Shown in pieces: positions 9,277 to 16,252 of a DNA stretch of 64,000 bases; position 1 is the stretch's first letter, and each line of letters opens with the position of its first letter. The stretch is from Hymenobacter lucidus (GTDB lineage: Bacteria > Bacteroidota > Bacteroidia > Cytophagales > Hymenobacteraceae): positions 1,240,001-1,304,000 of the forward strand of contig NZ_JAJADR010000001.1 of NCBI RefSeq assembly GCF_020447265.1, read 5' to 3'. The notes beneath the pieces were generated by a model. The model was not told where the DNA came from. It saw only the letters and a list, made by a program, of their open reading frames with translations, and did no database searches. Made by a program: the position numbers and the translations under genes.

Positions 9277-10155
9277 CTACAGATGCGCTAACACCAGCAT
9301 GGCTACAAAGGCCGCGCTCAGACACAGCGACGAAACCTGGTTCATGCGCATGGTGTGCTCGAAGTCGGCGGCCTGAGCATCGTGCCATACAGCCCACGCC
9401 CAGCGCGCAAACAGGTAAACCACGGGGCCGGTAGCCACCAGAAAAATTAGCAAGTTCCGGGTTTCGTGACGCAGCCAGTAGGTGCAAGCCAGCAGCGCCG
9501 CCCCAAGTAGCAACCCGATGGCCGCAAATACGAACGTGCCCCGCAGGCCCAGCCAAAGGCTTAGCGTCTGGTCGCCGCGCTGCCGGTCTTCTTGGTGCTG
9601 GTACACCTGCGTGAGCGGGTAGGACCCGCACAGAAACAGCGTGCTGACCAATGCCAACAGCAGGTTGTCGGGGGCCAGAAGGGTGGTTGAATCGGTGCCG
9701 GTGCCTACCTGCGTCATCAGAAAGGTGAAAGCGCCCTGGAAAACGACGACGACGAACGTGCTCAGAAACGGGTACTTCTTGAGCCGGATGCCCTCGTAGC
9801 TGTAAGCCTTCGATACGAGCAGATACACGGCCACCAGCAGCGCAAACAGCGGCGACAAGAGCGCCGCGCCCAGTACGGCCAGCCCGTCGAAGAGCCACAC
9901 CAGATGAATTAGCTCCTCCGACACCTTCGGCGGCGCTTTCAGGCCCCCAATGCTGCCCTCGTCCCGGTCGTAGTAGGAGTTGTAGCCGTTGGAAGCCGGG
10001 TAAGCCAGCAGGTGCAGCACCACGAACACGCCCACGGCCCGTCCCACGTCGATGGGCCCACGCAAGGCGCTGAGCCCAAACCAGTACACGGGCATCAGGT
10101 ACACGGAAAACGGAATGCGCAGCAACGGCAGCGCCCGGCGGTAAGCAAGCAGCAT
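9277..10155 (-). CDS. UbiA-type prenyltransferase family membrane protein
   Basis: A 292-residue polytopic membrane protein of the UbiA superfamily, which joins prenyl diphosphates to aromatic or other acceptors using Mg-binding Asp motifs. The first motif is visible as NSYYDRDEGSIGG (NxxxDxD form) and the second as YQHQEDRQRGDQTLS. Eight or nine hydrophobic helices fill the rest. The acceptor is unknown; it is not obviously MenA or CyoE. It follows the methyltransferase gene by 38 bases on the same strand, so a joint role in modifying a lipid or quinone is possible. A minus-strand TACATTTG box lies only 5 bases before the ATG (10160-10167). Confidence 0.8.
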   Translation of the reverse strand: MLLAYRRALPLLRIPFSVYLMPVYWFGLSALRGPIDVGRAVGVFVVLHLLAYPASNGYNSYYDRDEGSIGGLKAPPKVSEELIHLVWLFDGLAVLGAALLSPLFALLVAVYLLVSKAYSYEGIRLKKYPFLSTFVVVVFQGAFTFLMTQVGTGTDSTTLLAPDNLLLALVSTLFLCGSYPLTQVYQHQEDRQRGDQTLSLWLGLRGTFVFAAIGLLLGAALLACTYWLRHETRNLLIFLVATGPVVYLFARWAWAVWHDAQAADFEHTMRMNQVSSLCLSAAFVAMLVLAHL

Positions 10156-10193
10156 AAAGCAAATGTAGACTTTCGCCTGAAACCCCGATCAGC

Positions 10194-10982
10194 CTACTTC
10201 GGCACTCCCACCAGATACGTCACCTCCGGGCCCCATTTGTGTCGTACTTTGCCTGCCTGCCAGCGGAAGCGCTGCTCCGGGTCGGCGCGACGGGCCAGGG
10301 CCAGCAGCTGGGCTGGCGGGTACATCCGCAGAATCGACACGGTGCCGTCCCAGATGGTAAAGAGCGGAATGAGCGGCACTACATAGGTGAAAAACAGTCG
10401 GCTCAGCGCAAAAGGGCGAATGAAAGGCGTAATCAGCAGTTGGGCTACGGGCAGCACCGTCCAGGCCAGCCCGATTTCCAGCCAGTGCTTGCCTGCGCCC
10501 TCAAATACGCCAATGCCCGCGCCCTGCTGTACGGCATCGGCCAACAGAGCCTCGGCGGCAGCGGGTGGGAAGTGGTGAAACGCCGAAAAGACCGTGCGGA
10601 AACCGGTGAGACGGGGTGGCACGGCCAGGGCATCTACGGCCGCCGTTTCGTAGCCGATTACGCCGGCGGTGCGCTCCTGCAGCAGCTGCCAAGCGGCGGG
10701 CTGGGGGTAAAGATCGGTGAGCGTGACGCGCAGCTGCTCCAGTTCCGGGTGGCGGCGCAAAGCCAGGGCCACGCCTTCGGTGCCGCCGCCGGCGCCGGCG
10801 CACAGCTCCACTACCTGCTGCTGGCCGGTGGCGTGCAGGGCCTCGCGCAGCAGCGGTACAATGGGCTGGTAGGTACGCAGCGTGCTGATCATAAAGCGCA
10901 GGTAGTCCATCATGCCCGCCCGAATTGCTTTTGGGAACCAGGGCAGGTCTTCAAACTCGAACAGCTGGAGCCGTAGGCGCAT
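10194..10982 (-). CDS. SAM-dependent methyltransferase-like protein
   Basis: A 262-residue protein with a class I methyltransferase nucleotide-binding motif VVELCAGAGGGTEG (residues about 57-70), an acidic beta2 end (VTLTDLYPQP) and a following SAFHHFPP motif like those of small-molecule methyltransferases. The C-terminal third has two hydrophobic helices (WTVLPVAQLLITPFIRPFAL and YVVPLIPLFTIWDG), so it may be membrane-associated, which fits a lipid substrate. It sits 10 bases after the membrane-protein gene and 38 bases before the UbiA-type gene, in one likely operon. The substrate cannot be named. Confidence 0.75.
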   Translation of the reverse strand: MRLRLQLFEFEDLPWFPKAIRAGMMDYLRFMISTLRTYQPIVPLLREALHATGQQQVVELCAGAGGGTEGVALALRRHPELEQLRVTLTDLYPQPAAWQLLQERTAGVIGYETAAVDALAVPPRLTGFRTVFSAFHHFPPAAAEALLADAVQQGAGIGVFEGAGKHWLEIGLAWTVLPVAQLLITPFIRPFALSRLFFTYVVPLIPLFTIWDGTVSILRMYPPAQLLALARRADPEQRFRWQAGKVRHKWGPEVTYLVGVPK

Positions 10983-10992
10983 GGGGGAATGG

Positions 10993-11481
10993 TTAAGCCG
11001 GTGGGAGGGAGGAGCGCAGGTACTTACGGTTGGCCCACAGAATAGCTACGTATGCAACCAGAATCCAGGCCCGGCAAGTAGCTGCCGCCGAGGAAAAGCT
11101 CAGGTCGATAATTTCTGACCAGTAGAGTACGGGTAGCCATACGCCGGCGGTTATGCCCGCAAGCAGCAGCGCCCAGCGCTGCCCGGCCGGCCAGTGGTAG
11201 CCGTAGCCGCGTAACAGTCCCAGCGTAAGCAGCAGTATGAAGAAGGTGGGCCAGGAAAAATAAAAGACTATGTAAGCCTGAAAGAGCATTTCCCCGAGGA
11301 ATTCTCTGATTGGCTCGGCCACAGCTGCCTGGGGAACGACAGGATAGTCGAACCCAATTCCCAGCGCGACGCTGAGCAGCGCGCCGATAACAAGAATGCC
11401 TGCGTATTGACCTAGTGTGGCCAGTCCGAGGCGGGCCAGTAGCAACCAGCGGCTGGCAGTAGAAAGGGCTGACTGATCCAT
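10993..11481 (-). CDS. Hypothetical membrane protein
   Basis: A 162-residue protein with four predicted membrane segments (LGQYAGILVIGALLSVALGI, IVFYFSWPTFFILLLTLGLL, WALLLAGITAGVWLPVLYW, WILVAYVAILWANR). No family recognised. The ATG at 11481 was chosen over a TTG at 11493. It is first in the run of three minus-strand genes ending with the UbiA-type protein, and diverges from the winged-helix membrane operon. Confidence 0.75.
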   Translation of the reverse strand: MDQSALSTASRWLLLARLGLATLGQYAGILVIGALLSVALGIGFDYPVVPQAAVAEPIREFLGEMLFQAYIVFYFSWPTFFILLLTLGLLRGYGYHWPAGQRWALLLAGITAGVWLPVLYWSEIIDLSFSSAAATCRAWILVAYVAILWANRKYLRSSLPPA

Positions 11482-11520
11482 AAACGCAAGCAAGGTTGAA
11501 AAATGTTAATCGACACGGGC

Positions 11521-11550
11521 TTGCATTGTTGCTTCGTCTTGTTAGCTTTG
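11521..11550 (+). promoter_or_regulatory. Consensus promoter of the membrane-protein operon
   Basis: TTG (11521-11523), 19 bases, then TAGCTTTG (11543-11550): a full match to the Bacteroidota -33/-7 pattern. The predicted start is near 11557, 16 bases before the first ATG. The -7 box overlaps the CTTTG half of the palindrome at 11546-11560. Confidence 0.7.
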
Positions 11551-11560
11551 CAACACAAAG
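11546..11560. promoter_or_regulatory. Operator candidate 1, CTTTG-N5-CAAAG
   Basis: CTTTGCAACACAAAG is a 5-bp inverted repeat with a 5-base spacer that overlaps the -7 box and start site. An almost identical copy (14 of 15 bases) lies at 12541-12555 in front of the DUF4173 gene. The likely binding protein is the winged-helix regulator at 12223-12516 (inference). Confidence 0.6.
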
Positions 11561-11572
11561 TGCTCTGAAAAT

Positions 11573-12226
11573 ATGAAGCCAGCTACCGATCCACTTGCTC
11601 AGCTCACCGAGATTCGCGCCATTATGGAGCGTTCTTCCCGATTTTTGTCGCTCAGTGGCCTGTCGGGGGTAGGGGCGGGCGTGGTGGCGCTGGCCGGCGC
11701 GGGCGTAGGCCACTGGTATTTGCAGCAGCACTACGGCGAGCAGGGCTTTCTGCGCCTCGTGGAAGGCTCCACGGCCGAGCGGCAGGCTGCTTACCCGTTT
11801 CTGCTGGGCCTGGCCGTCAGCATGATTGCGCTGGCCTTGGTGGTGGCTTTCTACTTCACCCACCGCCGGGCGGCCCAGGAAGGCCGCACGCTCTGGGATG
11901 CGCCGGCACGGCGGCTGCTGCTGAGTCTGGCCTTGCCGCTGATTGCCGGCGGCTTGTTCTGCGTTGGGTTGTATCTTCGCGGCGCGGCGTCGTTCGTGGT
12001 GCCGGGCCTGCTGCTGTTTTACGGCCTGGCCCTGCTCAACGCCAGCAAATATACCCTCGATGAAATCCGGCTGCTGGGCCTCACCCAGATGGTACTCGGG
12101 CTGGTGGCCTTGCTGCTGCCCGGCTGGGGCCTGATTTTCTTCGCTCTGGGGTTTGGGCTGGGCCACATTGGCTACGGCTTACTTATGTACAACCGCTACG
12201 AACGCGCGCCCCGGCCCACGCTGTGA
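11573..12226 (+). CDS. Hypothetical multi-pass membrane protein, first gene of the winged-helix operon
   Basis: A 217-residue protein with about six membrane segments (the first near residues 27-49, others FLLGLAVSMIALALVVAFYF, LLLSLALPLIAGGLFCVGLY, FVVPGLLLFYGLALLNA, MVLGLVALLLPGWGLIFFAL). The N-terminus LAQLTEIRAIMERSSRFLSLSGLSG is typical of Bacteroidota membrane proteins that are encoded next to a small winged-helix regulator. The stop codon overlaps the GTG of that regulator (GTGA), so they are translationally coupled. Function unknown; a membrane sensor or a protein kept at the right dose by the regulator are both possible. Confidence 0.85.
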   Translation: MKPATDPLAQLTEIRAIMERSSRFLSLSGLSGVGAGVVALAGAGVGHWYLQQHYGEQGFLRLVEGSTAERQAAYPFLLGLAVSMIALALVVAFYFTHRRAAQEGRTLWDAPARRLLLSLALPLIAGGLFCVGLYLRGAASFVVPGLLLFYGLALLNASKYTLDEIRLLGLTQMVLGLVALLLPGWGLIFFALGFGLGHIGYGLLMYNRYERAPRPTL

Positions 12227-12516
12227 AACACCTCATCCATACGCTCAATAAGGCTTTCGACAACCGCGTGCGGTTGGGCGTCATGGCGGTGCTCATGGCC
12301 AACGAATCCGTGAGCTTCAACGAGCTGAAAGACGCCCTCGACCTGACCGACGGCAACCTGGCCAGCCACGTGTCGGCACTGGAAAAGGTGGGCTACGTGC
12401 TGGTCAGCAAACAGTTCGTAGGCAAGAAGCCTAATACTACCTACCAAGCGTCGAAAGAAGGCAAATCCGCCTTCCAGGACCATCTGACGGCTTTGGAAAA
12501 ACTGCTGCGGGGGTGA
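12223..12516 (+). CDS. Winged-helix transcriptional regulator (HTH_34/MarR-like)
   Basis: A 97-residue single-domain winged-helix DNA-binding protein. The helix-turn-helix is FNELKDALDLTDGNLASHVSALEKVGYV (residues about 29-56), and the wing is LVSKQFVGKKPNTTYQASKEG. This matches the small COG1846-type regulators of Bacteroidota that lack a ligand domain. It begins with GTG overlapping the preceding stop. The two CTTTG-N5-CAAAG palindromes that flank it (11546-11560, 12541-12555) are good candidates for its binding sites, which would make the operon autoregulated. Confidence 0.9.
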   Translation: MKHLIHTLNKAFDNRVRLGVMAVLMANESVSFNELKDALDLTDGNLASHVSALEKVGYVLVSKQFVGKKPNTTYQASKEGKSAFQDHLTALEKLLRG

Positions 12517-12540
12517 CGCGCCTATTTTTTTGCCCTGCCA

Positions 12541-12555
12541 CTTTGAAACACAAAG
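12541..12555. promoter_or_regulatory. Operator candidate 2, CTTTG-N5-CAAAG
   Basis: CTTTGAAACACAAAG, followed by an A/T-rich stretch, lies 18 bases before the ATG of the DUF4173 gene. It differs from operator 1 by one base. No exact TAnnTTTG box was found here, but a T run with TTTG (12526-12532) precedes it. Confidence 0.58.
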
Positions 12556-12572
12556 TTCTTTTAAAATAAAAC

Positions 12573-14228
12573 ATGAATACTCTAACTACTTCCGCTGCTA
12601 GTTGGCCGGCCGCCAGTTCGGACGCCCTGCCTACTCCTTTTCCGCTCACTTCTTTGCAGAAACTCCTGCTGCCGGTGGGCGCCATTCTCTTCGACGTGCT
12701 GTTTTGGCAGGAGCGGGCCGCCGTGAACATGCTGCTCTACACGGCTTTCGTGGTAGGAGCAGTATTGGCTAGCCTGCCGCGCCATGCGGCCGTGTGGCGC
12801 TCGGGCTACTTCTGGCTCACGCTGCTGGGCACGGTGCTGAGCGCCGTGATGGTGGCCGTGTACGGCTCTGGAGCGGCGCTGCTGAGTTGCGTAGCTTCGT
12901 TGGCAACGTGGCTGGGCTACGTGAATCAGGCCCACTTGAAGCTGGTGGGCTACGCGCTGCTGACCGGCATTAGCAGCCTGGTACCGGCCGTGCAACGGCT
13001 GACGCAACTGCTGCGGCTGCCCCAGAACCTGGGTGGGCGTATGAGCCGCACCTGGTACTATGGCCGGCTGCTGGGCGTGCCGCTGCTGGCGCTGCTGGTA
13101 TTTCACGTGCTATTCGTTATTGCCAACCCGCGCTACGAGGCCCTGACCGACCGGGCGCTGGAGGCACTAGCCAACGTGTTGGACCTGCTTTTTGCCTGGC
13201 TGTCGGTGCCGCGCCTGCTGTTTTTCGGTCTGGGGCTGCTGCTCACGGCCGGGGTCATCTTCATTATTCCGGTGCATTACTTCGCCGACCACGAGTCGCG
13301 CTTCGGGGAGTTTGTGCACCGCAGCCGCGACGGGGTGGCGTCTTTCGCCGTGCGCCGGCCCGATTTCCGCGCGAAGTCATTCAAAAGCCTCGATTTGCGC
13401 AAGGAATACCTGATGGCGCTCAGCCTCATTGGACTGGTAAACGTGCTACTGCTGGTCGTAAATGCCATTGACGTGCGCTGGATCTGGTTTGGCTTCGTGC
13501 CGGCCAAGGGCTTCGACCTCACGCAGTTTGTGCACGAGGGCACCTACGTGTTGATTCTGAGTATTCTGGTGGCTATGGGCATCGTACTGTGGTTTTTCCG
13601 CCGCAACCTGAACTTCTACCAGCCCGGCTTGCGGGTGCTGCGCTGGGGTGCTACGGTGTGGGTGCTGCAAAACGCGGTGCTGGCCATATCGGTGGGGCTG
13701 CGCAACTACTACTACATTCAGTACACGGGCTTGGCCTACAAGCGCATCGGGGTGTATGGCTTCCTGCTGCTGACCTTTTTCGGGCTGGCTACGGTGCTGC
13801 TGAAAGTGTGGCAGCGCCGCTCGGCCTACGCCCTGTTCCGCCTCAACGGCCTGGCCGCCTACGCGGTATTGCTGCTGCTGGCCTGCGGCAACTGGGAAAT
13901 CTGGATTGCGCGCTACAACCTGCAGCCCCGCTTCCGGGAGGTGGATTACGGTTTCCTGCTGGCTATGCCCGACCGGGTGCTGCCCGAGTTGGCCGCCCAC
14001 GAAGCCGAGCTGGCCGGCCGCAACTTGCTGCAGGACAACGGGTCCGGTACCTGGATGCCCTTGTCCGAGCAATCAGCCCGGGAGCAGCTGTACGCCCGCA
14101 TCCGCAACTTCCGGGCCCTGGAGACCCAGCGCCGCTGGCCCAGCTACACCTGGGCCGATTACCAGGCTGGGCGCTATTTCGAGTCTTACCCTCTTACCAC
14201 TGCCTCACATGCTACAGTTCGCTATTAG
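12573..14228 (+). CDS. DUF4173/DUF4153-type integral membrane protein
   Basis: A 551-residue protein with about 12-13 hydrophobic helices over residues 25-460 and a soluble C-terminal tail of about 90 residues (AMPDRVLPELAAHEAELAGR and onward). The architecture and motifs such as RKEYLMALSLIGLVN, WIWFGFVPAKGFDLTQFVHEGTY and YYYIQYTGLAYKRIGVYGFL match DUF4173, a widespread family with no proven function. It follows the winged-helix gene by 56 bases with a palindrome between them, and its end overlaps the next small gene by 20 bases. Confidence 0.88.
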   Translation: MNTLTTSAASWPAASSDALPTPFPLTSLQKLLLPVGAILFDVLFWQERAAVNMLLYTAFVVGAVLASLPRHAAVWRSGYFWLTLLGTVLSAVMVAVYGSGAALLSCVASLATWLGYVNQAHLKLVGYALLTGISSLVPAVQRLTQLLRLPQNLGGRMSRTWYYGRLLGVPLLALLVFHVLFVIANPRYEALTDRALEALANVLDLLFAWLSVPRLLFFGLGLLLTAGVIFIIPVHYFADHESRFGEFVHRSRDGVASFAVRRPDFRAKSFKSLDLRKEYLMALSLIGLVNVLLLVVNAIDVRWIWFGFVPAKGFDLTQFVHEGTYVLILSILVAMGIVLWFFRRNLNFYQPGLRVLRWGATVWVLQNAVLAISVGLRNYYYIQYTGLAYKRIGVYGFLLLTFFGLATVLLKVWQRRSAYALFRLNGLAAYAVLLLLACGNWEIWIARYNLQPRFREVDYGFLLAMPDRVLPELAAHEAELAGRNLLQDNGSGTWMPLSEQSAREQLYARIRNFRALETQRRWPSYTWADYQAGRYFESYPLTTASHATVRY

Positions 14229-14445
14229 TCTCGGGATGGTGCTGCTCTGCGCGGGCGGCGTGGTGGTGCTAGCCCTGGTGCTAGCCTGGCAGGAGCGGGC
14301 CGCCGCCCCCGATGTGCGCCGCCGCCGGCTCTTGTGGCTGGTGCTGCCCGTAGCCAGCGCCGTGCTGGCCCTGCTACTCGGGGCCGTGTTCCTGCTCATG
14401 GCCATCTGGTCGCCGCAGAGCGCCGATATTCTGGCGAGTCTGTAA
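14209..14445 (+). CDS. Small two-helix membrane protein
   Basis: 78 residues: membrane helix 1 (FAISLGMVLLCAGGVVVLAL), a basic loop (APDVRRRRLL) and helix 2 (VLPVASAVLALLLGAVFLLM). The ATG at 14209 lies inside the end of the DUF4173 gene (20-base overlap), so translation is probably coupled. No known family. It is the fourth gene of the winged-helix operon. Confidence 0.7.
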   Translation: MLQFAISLGMVLLCAGGVVVLALVLAWQERAAAPDVRRRRLLWLVLPVASAVLALLLGAVFLLMAIWSPQSADILASL

Positions 14446-14503
14446 TCTGACTTTCTTCCGCTATTCGCCCGAAGCCCCGGGCTTCTTATTGAACCGCTTA
14501 CTC

Positions 14504-14920
14504 ATGGAAACTAATCTGGAAAGCTCGGCTCCGGTCGGCTTTGTTGAATCTGAAATATCTCCCCTGGGCCGCTGGCTGGCGGGTGCCCAGCAGCTGAAGG
14601 ACACGCTGACGATTCTGGGAATGAACATCGTGCTGCTCTTCGGCTTTCTGTTCTTCGGGCTACCCTTGCCGGGGCTGGTCTTGTACGGGCTGCGGTGGCG
14701 CTTGGCGCGCGGCACAGCCAGCCGCGTCAATGCCATCTGGCTGTGGGCTCTGGGGCTGTTGCACGAAGTGGTGTGCGCGGCACTGTTTGCCTCGGCTGAT
14801 GTGCGCAGTGAGCTGCACGAAATGGCCGAATACCTGACTTATGGCTATGCGTTGGGCGCCTTTATCAGCCTGGTAGGCCTCATCGAAATCCTCTCCAACG
14901 ACGAAACCAGCGCCGCATAA
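14504..14920 (+). CDS. Hypothetical membrane protein of the winged-helix operon
   Basis: 138 residues with three predicted membrane helices (LTILGMNIVLLFGFLFFGLP, AIWLWALGLLHEVVCAALFA, YGYALGAFISLVGLIEIL). The ATG at 14504 was preferred to a TTG at 14489. Its TAA overlaps the ATG of the next gene by one base (TAATG). No family recognised; the operon context is the main information. Confidence 0.75.
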   Translation: METNLESSAPVGFVESEISPLGRWLAGAQQLKDTLTILGMNIVLLFGFLFFGLPLPGLVLYGLRWRLARGTASRVNAIWLWALGLLHEVVCAALFASADVRSELHEMAEYLTYGYALGAFISLVGLIEILSNDETSAA

Positions 14921-15312
14921 TGGACTATTCAACTACCAACCCAACAACCCGCTGGCCCTCGGCCGGCCGCAGCCTGAGCATCCTTATTGCCGTAGTAGCC
15001 GTGCTCTGGCTCTGGCTGCAGCTGCCCGGCTGGTACCAGTCGGGCCACGCGGCCGCCGATGCTACCGCTCAGTGGTTGACAGCGCTGGTACACAACGACT
15101 GGACGGCTCTGGTTCTGATTGCAGCGGCCAACGTAAGCGTAGCCCGCGGTACCACCGCGCCCATGTGGCGGCTGGGGCACAGCATCGAGCTGCAAGGCAT
15201 GAAAGGCGCTTTTGTCTTCGTGCTCGGCATGCTGTTTCACCTGCTGGTAGGCGGTTTCGGCGTGGTACTGCTCCTGCTGGGCAGCTCCGACCAAAAGTTG
15301 CTTGCCTTATAG
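14920..15312 (+). CDS. Hypothetical membrane protein of the winged-helix operon
   Basis: 130 residues with three hydrophobic stretches (SLSILIAVVAVLWLWLQLPG, WTALVLIAAANVSVARG, FVFVLGMLFHLLVGGFGVVL). It starts within the stop codon of the preceding gene and ends 10 bases before the next ATG. Function unknown. Confidence 0.75.
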   Translation: MDYSTTNPTTRWPSAGRSLSILIAVVAVLWLWLQLPGWYQSGHAAADATAQWLTALVHNDWTALVLIAAANVSVARGTTAPMWRLGHSIELQGMKGAFVFVLGMLFHLLVGGFGVVLLLLGSSDQKLLAL

Positions 15313-15322
15313 TCCCGCCCCG

Positions 15323-15658
15323 ATGACAACCTTGTTGCGCTTCCTGGAGCTGGTGTTTCGGCTGGCTCCCAGGCTGCTGTGGTGGGCGCTGGGCGGGCTG
15401 TTTTTCAGCGGGCTGAATATCGTGCTCAAACAGGAGCTCTGGCCCAACACGTCCGCAGCTCCCACTTTCTTCGCCGTATTATTCGTGGGCTGCCTGCTGC
15501 TGCTGCCCTGGCTGGCAGCCCGCACGGCCTGGTTGCTGGCCGATGCGGTGGAAAGCTACTTCTGGAAGGCCCTGTGGCGCCTGGCGGCCATCGGCGGCTA
15601 CTGCGGCGCGGCTCTGTCAGCCGTCGTGGGAGTGGTAGCATTGGCTTTTAACCTCTGA
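15323..15658 (+). CDS. Hypothetical membrane protein, last gene of the winged-helix operon
   Basis: 111 residues with three hydrophobic segments (LLWWALGGLFFSGLNIVL, FFAVLFVGCLLLLPWLAA, LAAIGGYCGAALSAVVGVVA). The ATG at 15323 was chosen over an upstream TTG inside the previous gene. No family recognised. The 87 bases that follow contain no clear terminator. Confidence 0.72.
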   Translation: MTTLLRFLELVFRLAPRLLWWALGGLFFSGLNIVLKQELWPNTSAAPTFFAVLFVGCLLLLPWLAARTAWLLADAVESYFWKALWRLAAIGGYCGAALSAVVGVVALAFNL

Positions 15659-15745
15659 GCTCCGCATCCCCCTAAGGGCCCTTGCCACCTGCCGGCCCCG
15701 ATTTCAGTAGCTTACGCCATTCCTGCTACTATCATATTCCATCCA

Positions 15746-16138
15746 ATGGCCCGTACCGCGCTGCTCGTTCTGCTTTTTCTGGCCCTGCTCATCGAGCTGG
15801 CGCTTACCATTGGCGGCTTCCTAGCACCTGATCTGCTGCTGACCAAGTTTGGGGTAGGGGCCAGCCCGGATACGCGGTTTATGGCCTTCGCGCTGGCTTG
15901 GCTACTGCTATTGGTGTCGTTAGTTGATGCGGTGGCCTTGTGGCAGGTGTGGCAGCGGCAGCCGCACTACGCCACGCTCTGCTACCTACTCGGCTTCTGG
16001 TGGATTGGCATCGGGCTGGGCCTCTACCTGGGTTACCACCGCCTGGATAACCTGCTGCTCGACTCGGGCAAGGGCCTGCTGATTGTGCTGGCTACTTGGC
16101 AAAGCCGCCACACCAGCCGGCCGCTTGTAGTGGTCTGA
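15746..16138 (+). CDS. Hypothetical membrane protein
   Basis: 130 residues with four membrane helices (ALLVLLFLALLIELALTIGG, FMAFALAWLLLLVSLVDAVA, YATLCYLLGFWWIGIGLGLY and LLLDSGKGLLIVLATW). The size and the YHRLDNLLLDSGKG loop are typical of small DUF-type inner-membrane proteins in Bacteroidota, but no family is certain. It is separated from the operon upstream by 87 bases and from the penicillin-binding protein downstream by 114 bases, so it is probably its own unit. Confidence 0.7.
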   Translation: MARTALLVLLFLALLIELALTIGGFLAPDLLLTKFGVGASPDTRFMAFALAWLLLLVSLVDAVALWQVWQRQPHYATLCYLLGFWWIGIGLGLYLGYHRLDNLLLDSGKGLLIVLATWQSRHTSRPLVVV

Positions 16139-16195
16139 AAAGGCAAATAACCGAGCGGCGGCCAGCTCAACGTATACGGGGCCGCGCCTAACTGG

Positions 16196-16203
16196 TATAT
16201 TTG
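16196..16203 (+). promoter_or_regulatory. Candidate -7 box for the penicillin-binding protein gene
   Basis: TATATTTG matches TAnnTTTG exactly, 49 bases before the ATG at 16253. No clear -33 TTG was found. Confidence 0.5.
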
Positions 16204-16252
16204 CACTTCAGTTGCCGGGAGCTCAGGCTCCTTCTGCCTCTATCCGTCCCGA

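Noticed and set aside
11024..12166. A 380-codon minus-strand frame across two real genes
   Set aside because: It spans the divergent promoter and two opposite genes with clear membrane-protein patterns, and it is Gln/Arg-rich without domain.
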